A stretch of DNA of 19,895 nt, from positions 1 to 19,895 of the forward strand of contig CALYQE010000022.1 of the NCBI GenBank assembly GCA_945281075.1. Reading direction: 5' to 3'. This stretch comes from an uncultured Lactobacillus sp. (GTDB taxonomy: Bacteria > Bacillota > Bacilli > Lactobacillales > Lactobacillaceae). The translations under genes were made by a program, and so were the position numbers. The notes beneath the pieces were generated by a model. That model did not search any database. It saw nothing but the letters and a program-made list of their open reading frames with translations, and had not been told where the DNA came from. Position 1 is the first letter of the stretch, and each line of letters starts with the position of its first letter. Below, piece after piece: positions 1 to 7,077 of the stretch.

Positions 1-200
1 ATTGCACGTGTATGTCCAATATTCCAAATCTTAGCCGATTGGCTGGCATCTTTAACGTGATAAGGCCGTGGAGAATAATTTCGCTGCTTTACTCGGTAAT
101 ATTTTGCCGCCTGAACCTGATTAGGTAAAATAGCAACCTGTGTTCCTGCACCCGCTAGTGCTAAAAGAATAGTTGCCGTAATTAACTTTCCTTTTTTCAT
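1..200 (-). CDS. Secreted protein, N-terminal part (runs off window)
   Basis: The reading frame starts at ATG 198-200 with a ribosome binding site (AAAGGTC) just upstream and stays open for 66 codons to the window edge. Residues 1-31 form a classical signal peptide: MKKGK, a hydrophobic core LITATILLALAGAG, and a likely cleavage after VQA. The mature start (AKYYRVKQRNYSPRPYHV) is rich in tyrosine and basic residues, as in many small Lactobacillus cell-surface proteins. No domain can be named because the rest is outside the window. Unlike the secreted-protein genes that follow it, no stop or frameshift is visible in the part shown. Confidence 0.75.
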   Translation of the reverse strand, partial: MKKGKLITATILLALAGAGTQVAILPNQVQAAKYYRVKQRNYSPRPYHVKDASQSAKIWNIGHTRA

Positions 201-282
201 TTTCTGACCTTTCTTAAAAATATGCGTTCATGAATGTTATACCACTTTTGGCTTGAATCAGATTGATTTTGTCAAAATAAAA

Positions 283-307
283 CCCTCAAATTAGCTAAAT
301 TTGAGGG
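283..307 (-). terminator. Hairpin terminator after the small membrane-protein pseudogene
   Basis: A perfect 10-bp inverted repeat (CCCTCAAATT at 283-292, AATTTGAGGG at 298-307) encloses a 5-base loop. On the minus strand it is followed at once by a T-rich run (TTTTATTTTGAC), and it lies about 30 bases downstream of the stop at 337. It may also work on the plus strand, because TTTTT follows at 320. Confidence 0.75.
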
Positions 308-336
308 CTCATCAATAAAATTTTTCCAGCTGAAAC

Positions 337-602
337 TTACTTATTTTTCTTACTTTGTACTACAAATTTGTCGACTAAAAAGTAAAGGCCAACCATCAGA
401 ACGGCTTGAATTATTCCAGTGATCAAAAAGACGGGATTTAAAATTGAAAAAGCCGTACGGCTAAGGTAAAGCAGAATTAAAGGTCCAAAAATAATTAAAA
501 AAGCCGCTGGTAATACAAACTTATTTATTGTTTAAGGTGATCTTTTTCTTCAAACTCAATCAAGGCCAAGATCAAAAATAGTATTAAAAAAGTTACAACC
601 AT
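337..602 (-). pseudogene. Small membrane protein, frameshifted
   Basis: A good ribosome binding site (AAGGAG, 9 bases before ATG 600-602) begins a hydrophobic peptide, MVVTFLILFLILALIEFEEK, which hits a stop at 525 after 25 residues. The sequence downstream on the same strand, in another frame, continues as a clear membrane protein (PAAFLIIFGPLILLYLSR, then LITGIIQAVLMVGLYFLVDK, ending QSKKNK at 337). Adding one A to the AAA run just before the stop joins the two into one protein of about 88 residues with three hydrophobic segments. I therefore read it as one gene with a one-base loss in an A run. A sequencing error, or two separate small peptides, remain possible. A TATAAT box lies at 625-630, but the -35 element is weak. 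Confidence 0.55.
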
Positions 603-688
603 CGCTGTTTTCTCCTTGAATTAAATTATACTGCAGATGAGTTGCAATGATATGGAGGGATCACTCAAAACTAATTTAGTCATAAAAA

Positions 689-720
689 TGCCCCCAGATT
701 GGTCCTAAATTTGGGGGGCA
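689..720 (-). terminator. Terminator after the SLAP pseudogene
   Basis: An inverted repeat pairs TGCCCCCA (689-696) with TGGGGGGCA (712-720), with further A/T pairing inside. On the minus strand it is followed by a T run (CATTTTTATG). It sits about 100 bases past the final stop of the pseudogene at 821. Confidence 0.65.
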
Positions 721-820
721 CTTCATTTCGGTGTTTTTCTGCTTCTTTTTTTACTTAAAGAGCTAGTTTTTTCAAGACTCTCGTTTTACTATTGCAGTAC
801 GCTTTGATTTTACTTTAGAT

Positions 821-1358
821 CTATAAACCGCTGTCTTCCAAACCACTATAATGAGAAACATTTCCATACTCATCATACATGGTGCAATCGTCATCAAAAT
901 AGGCTTTAATTTCGGGATCATATTCCAAATTCTTTTGCTTTTTCAGTTCTTCAAGCTTGTCGGAAGTTTTGGGAGGTTCTGGCTGAGATTCATGTTATCT
1001 AAGTGTTTCATCAGCAGTTATCTCAAGGCCAACAGTATCAATTCCCTTAACATAAATGTTTTTGCTGATTTTATAATAATAAAGTTTGCCTTTACTTATT
1101 TTTTGACCAAAGACTTTAAGCCTCTTTCCTTGTTTCAAAGGTTTTTTCTTTGCCATTTTGCCGTTGGATTTATAGATTTAGCTCTTACATTTCAACGTCA
1201 CATAAACAGCTTGACTCTTAAGCAATTTGGGAAAAGATCACCATAATTTTGGTTTTTTGCTAATTATTTGCCGAGCAAGTGCAGGTTCGACTTGTCCTAC
1301 TAATGGCGCAATCGAAGTAGATGCAGCCACTGCTAAAACAACAATTTTTTAGATTCAT
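821..1358 (-). pseudogene. SLAP-type cell-surface protein, decayed
   Basis: ATG 1356-1358, behind an AAAGGG ribosome binding site, begins a signal peptide: MNLK, then after a frameshift in a six-A run, IVVLAVAASTSIAPLVGQVEPALA. The same frame then meets three stops, after KKPKLW, after VTLKCKS and after DETLR. Between the second and third stops lies a segment typical of the Lactobacillus surface-layer (SLAP) domain: IYKSNGKMAKKKPLKQGKR, then LKVFGQKISKGKLYYYKI, then SKNIYVKGID. After the third stop comes an acidic tail (SDKLEELKKQKNLEYDPEIK to SGLEDSGL) ending at 821. SLAP domains attach proteins to the cell wall. With one frameshift and three stops, no functional product is expected. Confidence 0.7.
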
Positions 1359-1992
1359 AAAAGTTGCCCTTTCGCGAAATAGCTTTATTTTTGAAGATAG
1401 CCACTCTCCAAAATAGTTTTTTACCATTTTTAGGATTTGTATCGCATTTATTAAGTAGTTCCTCCACATTTTCCTTAGAAATACGACGATTAAAGTAGAC
1501 ATCTTAAATATTCCTACGTTTTGTTTTAGGCTTTAACTCTTTAGCGTAGTGAATAGTGATGTGGTATTCCTTGCCCTTGTAGGTAACGTTATTCACAAAA
1601 AAATAATTTCCAGTTGTTAACAAGACCTTTTTCCCCACTCGCTCTACTGTGGTAAGACGATACTTGTTTTCATCCAGTTTTTTCCATTTTGGATTGATAA
1701 TGTTCCAGTTATGTTTAATAGCATCTCGTTCAGAAGAAAGAACAGTAAAATTTTTCTGAAAACTAACTGGCGGATAGTTCCTATAGTCACCCGTAGTATA
1801 ATACTATTTTCCCTTCAAAGGATTGGGTAACACCGGCATTTTAACGCCAGTAGTCGGATCCCATAAAAACCCTTTGGAAGTGCTGATAAAGCCCGCTTTG
1901 ACAGTCTGTGTATAAGTTGTACAGATAGCTGTGCTCAAACCTAAAAATGCAAGTAAAATGAATAAAAATTTTTTTCACTTTATTTGTTTCAT
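1333..1992 (-). pseudogene. Secreted protein, decayed by three in-frame stops
   Basis: One frame of 220 codons, without indels, runs from ATG 1990-1992 to the stop at 1333-1335. It carries three internal stops: TGA at codon 6 (MKQIK, stop), TAG after PLKGK, and TAA after KTKRRNI. The start is a signal peptide (KKFLFILLAFLGLSTAICTT, then YTQTVKA). The rest is basic and tyrosine-rich (YYTTGDYRNYPPVSF, HNWNIINPKWKKLDENKYRL, VTYKGKEYHITIHYAK). Its length and style fit small cell-surface proteins of Lactobacillus, but I do not recognise a family. Its last 26 bases overlap the start of the next pseudogene, as if the two were once co-transcribed. The ribosome binding site is poor. Confidence 0.65.
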
Positions 1993-2025
1993 CTTCAAAT
2001 AACTTAATAGATAATCACTCGTAAA

Positions 2026-2039
2026 ATGCTTTTTAGCAT
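2026..2039 (-). terminator. Weak hairpin after the third secreted-protein pseudogene
   Basis: A 5-bp inverted repeat (ATGCT 2026-2030, AGCAT 2035-2039) is followed on the minus strand by TTTTAC, 24 bases past the stop at 2063. The stem is short, so its function is uncertain. Confidence 0.3.
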
Positions 2040-2062
2040 AAATCCTTGGTGATCTATTGCTA

Positions 2063-2758
2063 TCAACCATCCCCATAATTAATATCCAAATTATCATGAT
2101 ATTTATTGACACTTTGCTTGTTAGTTAAGTTATACGTTACGCAAGAAAGTTCCTCATTTACATTAGTTATACTATAATCAATTATCTTAGTATCCTCTGG
2201 GATAGATAAGCGTTTCAAATCATCCTGTGTTAAGTACAGTCCCTTCTTTTCAATTGCCTTTTTCGCTTTAGCAGAATAAGCTGTCTTCTTGAATAAAGGT
2301 TTATTAAATCTTGCAGGATAAGCAGTTTTTGGTTCATCCAGCTTGCCGTCGTTTTTCATAGTTAATTAAAACTAAATACCTCTTATGATGATTAGTGATC
2401 TTTTTTACTTCAAAACAGTAATCAAAAACCGGACTCTTTGTACCATCTTCGTAATGCTCTACAGTCGACAAGCAATACTTATTTTTGCCCAATTTCTGCC
2501 ACTTGCCAGTTATACTTTCCGATACTCCTTATCCTGACCATATAGCGGTTTGACTGTCTTTCTTAATTACTAACGCTGAGTCGCTTTCGCCTGGAAAATA
2601 CCATTTTTCTCTTAACACCTTTGGTGTAGAAGAGTTAAAAGTATACGTAATTTTTGGTATTTCATTTGCAGCTTGCGCTTTAACCGTGCTATATGCTGCC
2701 AACGGAACTATTAGTCCAAGCTTGCTACTAGCGCTAACAATGCTTTTTTAAATTTCAT
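2063..2758 (-). pseudogene. Secreted protein, decayed (two frameshifts and a stop)
   Basis: ATG 2756-2758 has a GGTAGG site upstream and starts a signal peptide, MKFKKALLALVASL. After a one-base slip it continues as GLIVPLAAYSTVKAQAANEI, with likely cleavage after KAQA. That frame meets a TAA after TAIWSG, continues through GKWQKLGKNKYCLSTVEHYE to LINYEK, and ends with QAG and a stop. The adjoining open frame at 2063-2359 (starting MKNDGKLDEPKTAYPARF) joins naturally if two bases are restored in the A run (LINYEKNDGKLDEPK). That 98-residue frame has no ribosome binding site of its own, so I treat it as the 3' end of this gene. The product would be an exported protein of about 230 residues of unknown function. 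Confidence 0.6.
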
Positions 2759-2913
2759 ATTGAAACCTACCTTTTCCTATATTCTAAATAAAAATGCATT
2801 ATTTTTTATACTTCTTTTCATAATGTTTTTAATAATATAATTAAATATAATTATGCAATGCATATTTATCTACGTGAACTCCATACAATTACTACAAGCA
2901 GGAGGTGATAAAT

Positions 2914-3096
2914 TTGGCATTCATAATTAGATCAAATCGTAAAGAATCAGAGAATAAAACGATACGATTTCCGCTTAAACTCATTCAAAAAATTGAACAG
3001 GCAATCAAGGAAAAAAATGTAACATTCTCTGGTTTTGTAATTCAGGCGTGCGAATATGCTCTTGATAATATGGAAGAAAACACAAAGAAAAAGTAA
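2914..3096 (+). CDS. Small ribbon-helix-helix (Arc/CopG-like) DNA-binding protein
   Basis: A perfect AGGAGG at 2900-2905 lies 8 bases before TTG 2914, which I take as the start. The GTG at 2905 overlaps the ribosome binding site and is unlikely. The 60-residue product has the ribbon-helix-helix layout: a short strand (KTIRFPLKLI), helix A (QKIEQAIKEKNV), a turn with T-F-S, and helix B (FSGFVIQACEYALDNM), then a lysine-rich tail. Proteins of this fold bind operators as dimers. Small free-standing ones are common on plasmids, in prophages and as antitoxins. No toxin gene is next to it; the plus strand downstream has no long frame. Its target is unknown. Confidence 0.65.
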   Translation: MAFIIRSNRKESENKTIRFPLKLIQKIEQAIKEKNVTFSGFVIQACEYALDNMEENTKKK

Positions 3097-3173
3097 TGTT
3101 GACTACTAACTACATAGTTTTATTTTACAACTTGCAATTAAAAATTATTTAACAATGTACTTTTATGCAATTA

Positions 3174-3275
3174 TTAGGATAGTTCATTGTTCTTAGGTCT
3201 AGTAGATTCCAGTTTCGACATTATAATTTGCTGACTAATCGATTTTTTTAAACCTGAAAGTTTCAGTTTTCTCAT
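3174..3275 (-). CDS. Possible 33-residue peptide or gene remnant
   Basis: ATG 3273-3275 opens a 33-codon frame, MRKLKLSGLKKSISQQI to RPKNNELS, ending at 3174. The frame is open a little further upstream (ITNEQFLA) to a TGA, and no ribosome binding site is visible. The sequence is basic and helix-prone, and could be the tail of a larger decayed gene. It lies about 100 bases downstream of the sigma-like gene on the same strand. Confidence 0.2.
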   Translation of the reverse strand: MRKLKLSGLKKSISQQIIMSKLESTRPKNNELS

Positions 3276-3371
3276 AGCTAAAAACTGCTCATTTGTTATT
3301 CACAACTGTAGTTTTTCACTATATTACATTCCTTACTTATCAGGAGATTTTTGGCGAAAAATGCGGAACTT

Positions 3372-3833
3372 TTAAATAAGTTCTTTTAATTTGCATTTCA
3401 ACACTACAGTTGCCTTAATCAAGTGTTTTTTCACGGTTTTATCACTTATACCAAGTCTTTTAGAGAGCAGACGATATGAAGCATTGTATAAATAGTGCTC
3501 TATCACAATTGTTCTGTCGATTTCTGATAGTGATAAAACTGCTTCGAATATGATTCTTGCCTCTTCATTTGCAATGATTTGTTCTAAAGGAGACAATAAA
3601 TTATTCGAAATTGAGCTGATAAATCTATTTTCTTCATTATATTGATAATCAAGACTAAGAAGCCCATACTTGCGATTTTTGCGCTCTTGATTTATCTGCA
3701 CCTGATCAAGCAGGTGATTAATTAATCTTTTTAATCTTTTGCTTTCTGTAATGTTTTTTTCAAAATCGGCTTTTCTCAATTTTTCCAAAGCATTTTCCAG
3801 CTTTTTAACACGTTTTTCTTCTACTTTTCCCAT
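3372..3833 (-). CDS. Sigma-region-4-like HTH protein with coiled-coil N-terminus
   Basis: ATG 3831-3833 follows a strong site (GGAAAGGAATAAAAC). The 153-residue product has a highly charged, helical first part (residues 1-56, rich in K, E, R and L, probably coiled coil), then a linker. Residues 95-152 resemble sigma-70 region 4: FEAVLSLSEIDRTIVIEHYL, then NASYRLLSKRLGISDKTVKK, where the LSKRLGIS-DKTVKKHL stretch is the helix-turn-helix. It is shorter than a normal sigma factor and no region 2 is evident, so it may be a mobile-element transcription activator (ArpU/RinA-like) or an ECF-like relic. Structured DNA lies upstream (3855-4002). The target genes are not evident, because the neighbouring genes are unrelated or decayed. 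Confidence 0.6.
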   Translation of the reverse strand: MGKVEEKRVKKLENALEKLRKADFEKNITESKRLKRLINHLLDQVQINQERKNRKYGLLSLDYQYNEENRFISSISNNLLSPLEQIIANEEARIIFEAVLSLSEIDRTIVIEHYLYNASYRLLSKRLGISDKTVKKHLIKATVVLKCKLKELI

Positions 3834-4461
3834 GTTTTATTCCTTTCCATCCCAACGGCCGGAAAGAACAAATTTAGCGAACACCAAATAAACGGTTAGT
3901 ATCATTAAAAGATGAAATTTTCACCTACTTTTGTTCTAACCGTCCTTTTTGGTGGCCACCAACAGGGACTTTAAAATTGAAATTATAGAGATTTTCTCTA
4001 TAGTTTTAGTTTATTAGCTTTCAAAGCAATACGAAAGCAGAAAATGTAATTAAAAAACTAGCAGTATATCAGCTTTAGCAAATTATCAGTTTTAACGATA
4101 AATTTTCCCGTTTTGTGAACCGCGATTAATATGTACTCTTCTTTTTTAGCGCTGCTTTACAAAGCTTCGAAAGAAAAGAAAACAGTCAAAGCAAAGTAAG
4201 TATTCTTAACATAAAACTCCATAAAAGTTAATTTTATATAACTTTTATGGAGTTTATTTTTTATATCTTAATTTCTAGGTTTACTAAAAATTTTTAATAT
4301 GAAAATATCCAGTTTCCCGAAATATTGATTGCACCTTTCTTACTCAAACCTAATTTATGTCTATTTTAATTGAAAAACTGTTCCATAAATTATTTGAAAA
4401 TTTGGATATTTCTTTTTATTCTATAGCTTATCAATATTAGATGATGCAATAAAAGCCTTTT
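3834..4461. other. Gene-poor stretch with several hairpins
   Basis: No convincing gene was found on either strand. The stretch contains an 8-bp inverted repeat (ACGGTTAG 3892-3899 / CTAACCGT 3936-3943), a 10-bp palindrome GGTGGCCACC (3951-3960), and an 8-bp inverted repeat with a 3-base loop (TATAGAGA 3984-3991 / TCTCTATA 3995-4002). A 22-codon plus-strand frame starts at ATG 4131 (MYSSFLALLYKASKEKKTVK, then AK, stop at 4197-4199), and a 17-bp hairpin lies at 4214-4255. Bases 4260-4450 are AT-rich and show nothing recognisable. Confidence 0.5.
4214..4255 (+). terminator. Strong 17-bp hairpin terminator
   Basis: A perfect 17-bp inverted repeat (AAACTCCATAAAAGTTA at 4214-4230, TAACTTTTATGGAGTTT at 4239-4255) has an 8-base loop and is followed on the plus strand by ATTTTTTATAT. 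On the minus strand the tail is TATGTTAAG, which is weaker. The only plus-strand frame just upstream is the 22-codon one starting at 4131, so its original gene may be lost. Confidence 0.7.
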
Positions 4462-4483
4462 CTAAATAGCATTCTTTAGGCTT
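4453..4483 (-). terminator. Probable terminator after the surface-protein relic
   Basis: AAGCCT (4453-4458) pairs with AGGCTT (4478-4483), and inner CTAAA/TTTAG can pair too. On the minus strand it is followed by TTTATTG. It overlaps the stop of the relic at 4462 and may now end transcripts from the rhamnosidase operon. Confidence 0.4.
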
Positions 4484-4706
4484 GAGACGATATAAAAGGC
4501 GGTTGGTCTTACATCTTGATAAAATTTATATTCTTGGTATGCTGCAACTCTATACTTTTTATCGTGAATTTAAATTTTTTCACCCAAAACATAAAGCCAC
4601 TATTCTTACCAGTTGAGATATTATAAACTTGCTTTTTTTTTGCTGCTTTGTTTATTTTACGTTGCCACGAGACATTATAAGCTTTTACTAAACAAATTTT
4701 ATAAAC
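4462..4706 (-). pseudogene. C-terminal relic of a secreted or surface protein
   Basis: Directly after the rhamnosidase stop, in the same frame, the minus strand reads on without a stop as VYKICLVKAYNVSWQRKINK, then AAKKKQVYNISTGKNSGF, then MFWVKKFKF. A shift of frame then gives IHDKKYRVAAYQEYKFYQDV, then RPTAFYIVSSLKNAI, ending at TAG 4462. The lysine/tyrosine-rich pattern (KKQVYNISTGKNSGFMFWVK, DKKYRVAAYQEYKFY) resembles wall-binding C-terminal regions of Lactobacillus surface proteins. No start or signal peptide remains, so this is the tail of a gene whose front was probably lost when the rhamnosidase module joined it. The family assignment is by impression only. Confidence 0.45.
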
Positions 4707-7070
4707 TTAATAATGCCAGTGATATGTACCTGAATTTACGAAAATTTCTGAATTTTGGGCTTGGGCTTCAGAATAATCTTTTAAAAACTGAGAAGAATTA
4801 GGTGGATACACTACTGCAGTACATCCTTCAGGAATAACAAATTCGTATTCGCCATTCTTAAATTTAATAGTAAATTGTCCATTCTCACTTAAATATCTCA
4901 TCTCAAAGTCACTCACCAGATCTTTAAATCTTGGCCTGATTTCAACCTCTTTGAAGCCCGGCTTGGTAGCCTTTAAACCAACAACTTTTCTGATAAACCA
5001 ATCAAGAACGCAGCCCATTGCATAATGGTTAAATGAAAAAGTGCCTACTTTGCCATCTGGTTGAATTCCGGCCCAGGATTCCCAAATAGTTGTTGCGCCA
5101 TGATCAACTTCATACAGCCATGAAGGACACTTATCTTGCAAAAATAGTTTCTTTGCTAAATCGACTTCTTCATTATCAACTAATACATCTAACAAATAGG
5201 GGACAGATAAAAATCCGGTATCAAGGCAATCATTGTTGTTATGAATTAGTTCTACTAATCTACTTAATAATTGCTTTTTAACTTTTCCGTCAGCAACCAT
5301 TTCAAATGCTAGTGCAAGAACATAGCATCCCTGATAATCACAGGTTAATTTGCCTTTTTTGACAAACTTTTCTGCAAAAGCTGTTTTCACTTTATTAGCA
5401 TACTCAACGTAGACCTTGTCTTTTTCACCTAAAACTTTGCTTATTTTAGCAAACAGTTCAGAAGTGTGTGCTAAAAACGCAGAAGCAACCAAATCCTTGG
5501 TTACTTCTGCTGACTTCATTGGGTTAGGGTCCCTCATCATCATACTAGGAAACATCCAATCGCCATAATGAAAAGTTGTATTCCAAATATAGCGGTCATT
5601 GCCTTTTTTATCTCCAGCAGCACTTTTTACACAGTAATCATGCCACCTTTTCATTGCCTGATAGTTTTCTTCCAGAACTTCCTTGTGACCATATCTTTGA
5701 TACAAAGTCCAAGGCACCATTACAATAGCATCGCCCCAACCCGCTGAACTTAAGGTGCCTTTAAAATCTAGTGTACTCTGGTAAAAATCTTCAGGTGCTG
5801 GTGAATAATCAATAATTTCTCCATCTTTTTGCTGATCAATACGAACATTCTTTAACCAGCGACGAATCAAACTTTCTGTATCGTAATAAAAAGTAGAAGC
5901 AGGAGCAAAGATTTGCATGTCACCGGTCCAACCAACACGTTCACGTTGCGGACAATCAGTAGGGATCGACAACATGTTACCCCGCTCACTCCATTTAATA
6001 TTTTGGAGCAAGCGATTAATTCGTATATCAGATGTGCCGATTGCTCCCGTTCTTTTCATGTCACTAAAAATAACAATTGCTTTCAGCTCTTGAATAGCTG
6101 CTTGCTCTAGATTAGTAATTCTAATATATCTAAAACCATGAAAAGTAAAATCAGGTTCAAATGTCGCCAAGCTGCCATCACCAATTACATGGTCTTCTTG
6201 ATCTTTATTACGGCCAATTATATTTTTAAAGAAATGTCCGTCTTGGTCCAAAGTCTCGGAGTGTTCTATTTTAATATCAGCACCTTTTTTAAAGTCTGCG
6301 GTTATTCGAACTCGCCCAGCGATAACCTGGCCAAAATCTGCAATCAGCTTATTGCCTTCCTGCCAAATTTTTTTAACCGCCAATGTTTGCATTTTTTTCA
6401 CTTGGGAACCAGTTTGTGCAGACAAGCGTTGATAATCCGCCTCAATTATCTTGGCTTTTTCAGAAAAAGGAGCTATTTCAGTTAACTCATTCTTAATGCG
6501 AAGATCTTGCTTTTCACCAATGAAAATGTCCGAATATTTCCATTTACCGGTTCCCACCGAGAACGTTTTATCCGTACCAATCTTCACTTTACTATTATCA
6601 GCATATTCAATCGTTAAATCTGCAAGTAAAGCAAGTTGATTGCCAAACTGACAACTTGCTCCAGAAACTGCAATCCTTCCGGCATACCAGCCATCGGCAA
6701 CCACTACTGCAAAAACATTTCGTCCTTTGACTAACAAATTTTTTATGTCATAAGTTTGATATTGTAAATATTTTTGATACTGAGTGTAATCAGGTGTAAA
6801 AATGGCATCACCAATTTTTTTACCGTTTAAATACGCTTGGTATATGCCTTGCGCCGTTATTGCCAATTTTGCCGAATTCACCGGTTTATCAAGGCTAAAA
6901 ATCTTTTTAAAAATTAGCGGAGCATGCAGTCTTTCTTCAACGGGCCTAGGGGCAGGGGCTTTTTTACCGCTAAACATATCTGCCAGTGAAAATTTCGGTT
7001 CTTCACTGACTATAGCAAAATCTGCACTTATCCATTTTCCTACCCATTCATTTTCACTGTTCTTATTCAT
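4707..7070 (-). CDS. Alpha-L-rhamnosidase, glycoside hydrolase family 78
   Basis: The 787-residue protein removes terminal alpha-L-rhamnose from glycosides by inverting hydrolysis. It has no signal peptide, so it acts in the cytoplasm on imported substrate. The first 340 or so residues are the beta-sandwich part (LNGKKIGDAIFTPDYTQYQK at 81-100, FHGFRYIRI at 310-318). The (alpha/alpha)6 catalytic domain follows, with DCPQRERVGWTGD at 372-384, GWGDA at 444-448, TIWESW at 661-666 and FNHYAMG at 680-686. By family comparison Glu377 and Glu664 are the likely acid/base pair, with Asp372 and Asp384 contacting the sugar. A C-terminal beta-sandwich ends the protein. It is somewhat shorter than many family members but all the motifs are present. 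Its ribosome binding site (GAAGGATAG) overlaps the stop codon of the upstream MFS gene, 7 bases away, which suggests coupled translation. Confidence 0.95.
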   Translation of the reverse strand: MNKNSENEWVGKWISADFAIVSEEPKFSLADMFSGKKAPAPRPVEERLHAPLIFKKIFSLDKPVNSAKLAITAQGIYQAYLNGKKIGDAIFTPDYTQYQKYLQYQTYDIKNLLVKGRNVFAVVVADGWYAGRIAVSGASCQFGNQLALLADLTIEYADNSKVKIGTDKTFSVGTGKWKYSDIFIGEKQDLRIKNELTEIAPFSEKAKIIEADYQRLSAQTGSQVKKMQTLAVKKIWQEGNKLIADFGQVIAGRVRITADFKKGADIKIEHSETLDQDGHFFKNIIGRNKDQEDHVIGDGSLATFEPDFTFHGFRYIRITNLEQAAIQELKAIVIFSDMKRTGAIGTSDIRINRLLQNIKWSERGNMLSIPTDCPQRERVGWTGDMQIFAPASTFYYDTESLIRRWLKNVRIDQQKDGEIIDYSPAPEDFYQSTLDFKGTLSSAGWGDAIVMVPWTLYQRYGHKEVLEENYQAMKRWHDYCVKSAAGDKKGNDRYIWNTTFHYGDWMFPSMMMRDPNPMKSAEVTKDLVASAFLAHTSELFAKISKVLGEKDKVYVEYANKVKTAFAEKFVKKGKLTCDYQGCYVLALAFEMVADGKVKKQLLSRLVELIHNNNDCLDTGFLSVPYLLDVLVDNEEVDLAKKLFLQDKCPSWLYEVDHGATTIWESWAGIQPDGKVGTFSFNHYAMGCVLDWFIRKVVGLKATKPGFKEVEIRPRFKDLVSDFEMRYLSENGQFTIKFKNGEYEFVIPEGCTAVVYPPNSSQFLKDYSEAQAQNSEIFVNSGTYHWHY

Positions 7071-7077
7071 TTTTCTT

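Noticed and set aside
851..1246. 131-codon plus-strand open frame
   Set aside because: It is antisense to the SLAP-type pseudogene, has no ribosome binding site, and shows hydrophobic biased content typical of a shadow frame. The minus strand shows recognisable signal peptide and SLAP sequence.
1260..1502. 80-codon minus-strand open frame starting MSTLIVVF
   Set aside because: It is an alternative frame across the junction of two secreted-protein pseudogenes. Their tails and signal peptides are found in the other frames.
1333..1992. Stop-codon recoding (for example selenocysteine) in the secreted-protein frame
   Set aside because: All three kinds of stop occur in it, no recoding element is evident, and neighbouring genes are decayed as well. 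Plain pseudogene decay explains it.
2760..4460. Prophage or plasmid remnant
   Set aside because: The ribbon-helix-helix and sigma-like genes hint at a mobile element, but there is no integrase, replication gene, terminase or flanking repeat to support it.
6138..6485. 115-codon plus-strand open frame
   Set aside because: It lies antisense inside the clearly coding GH78 rhamnosidase gene.
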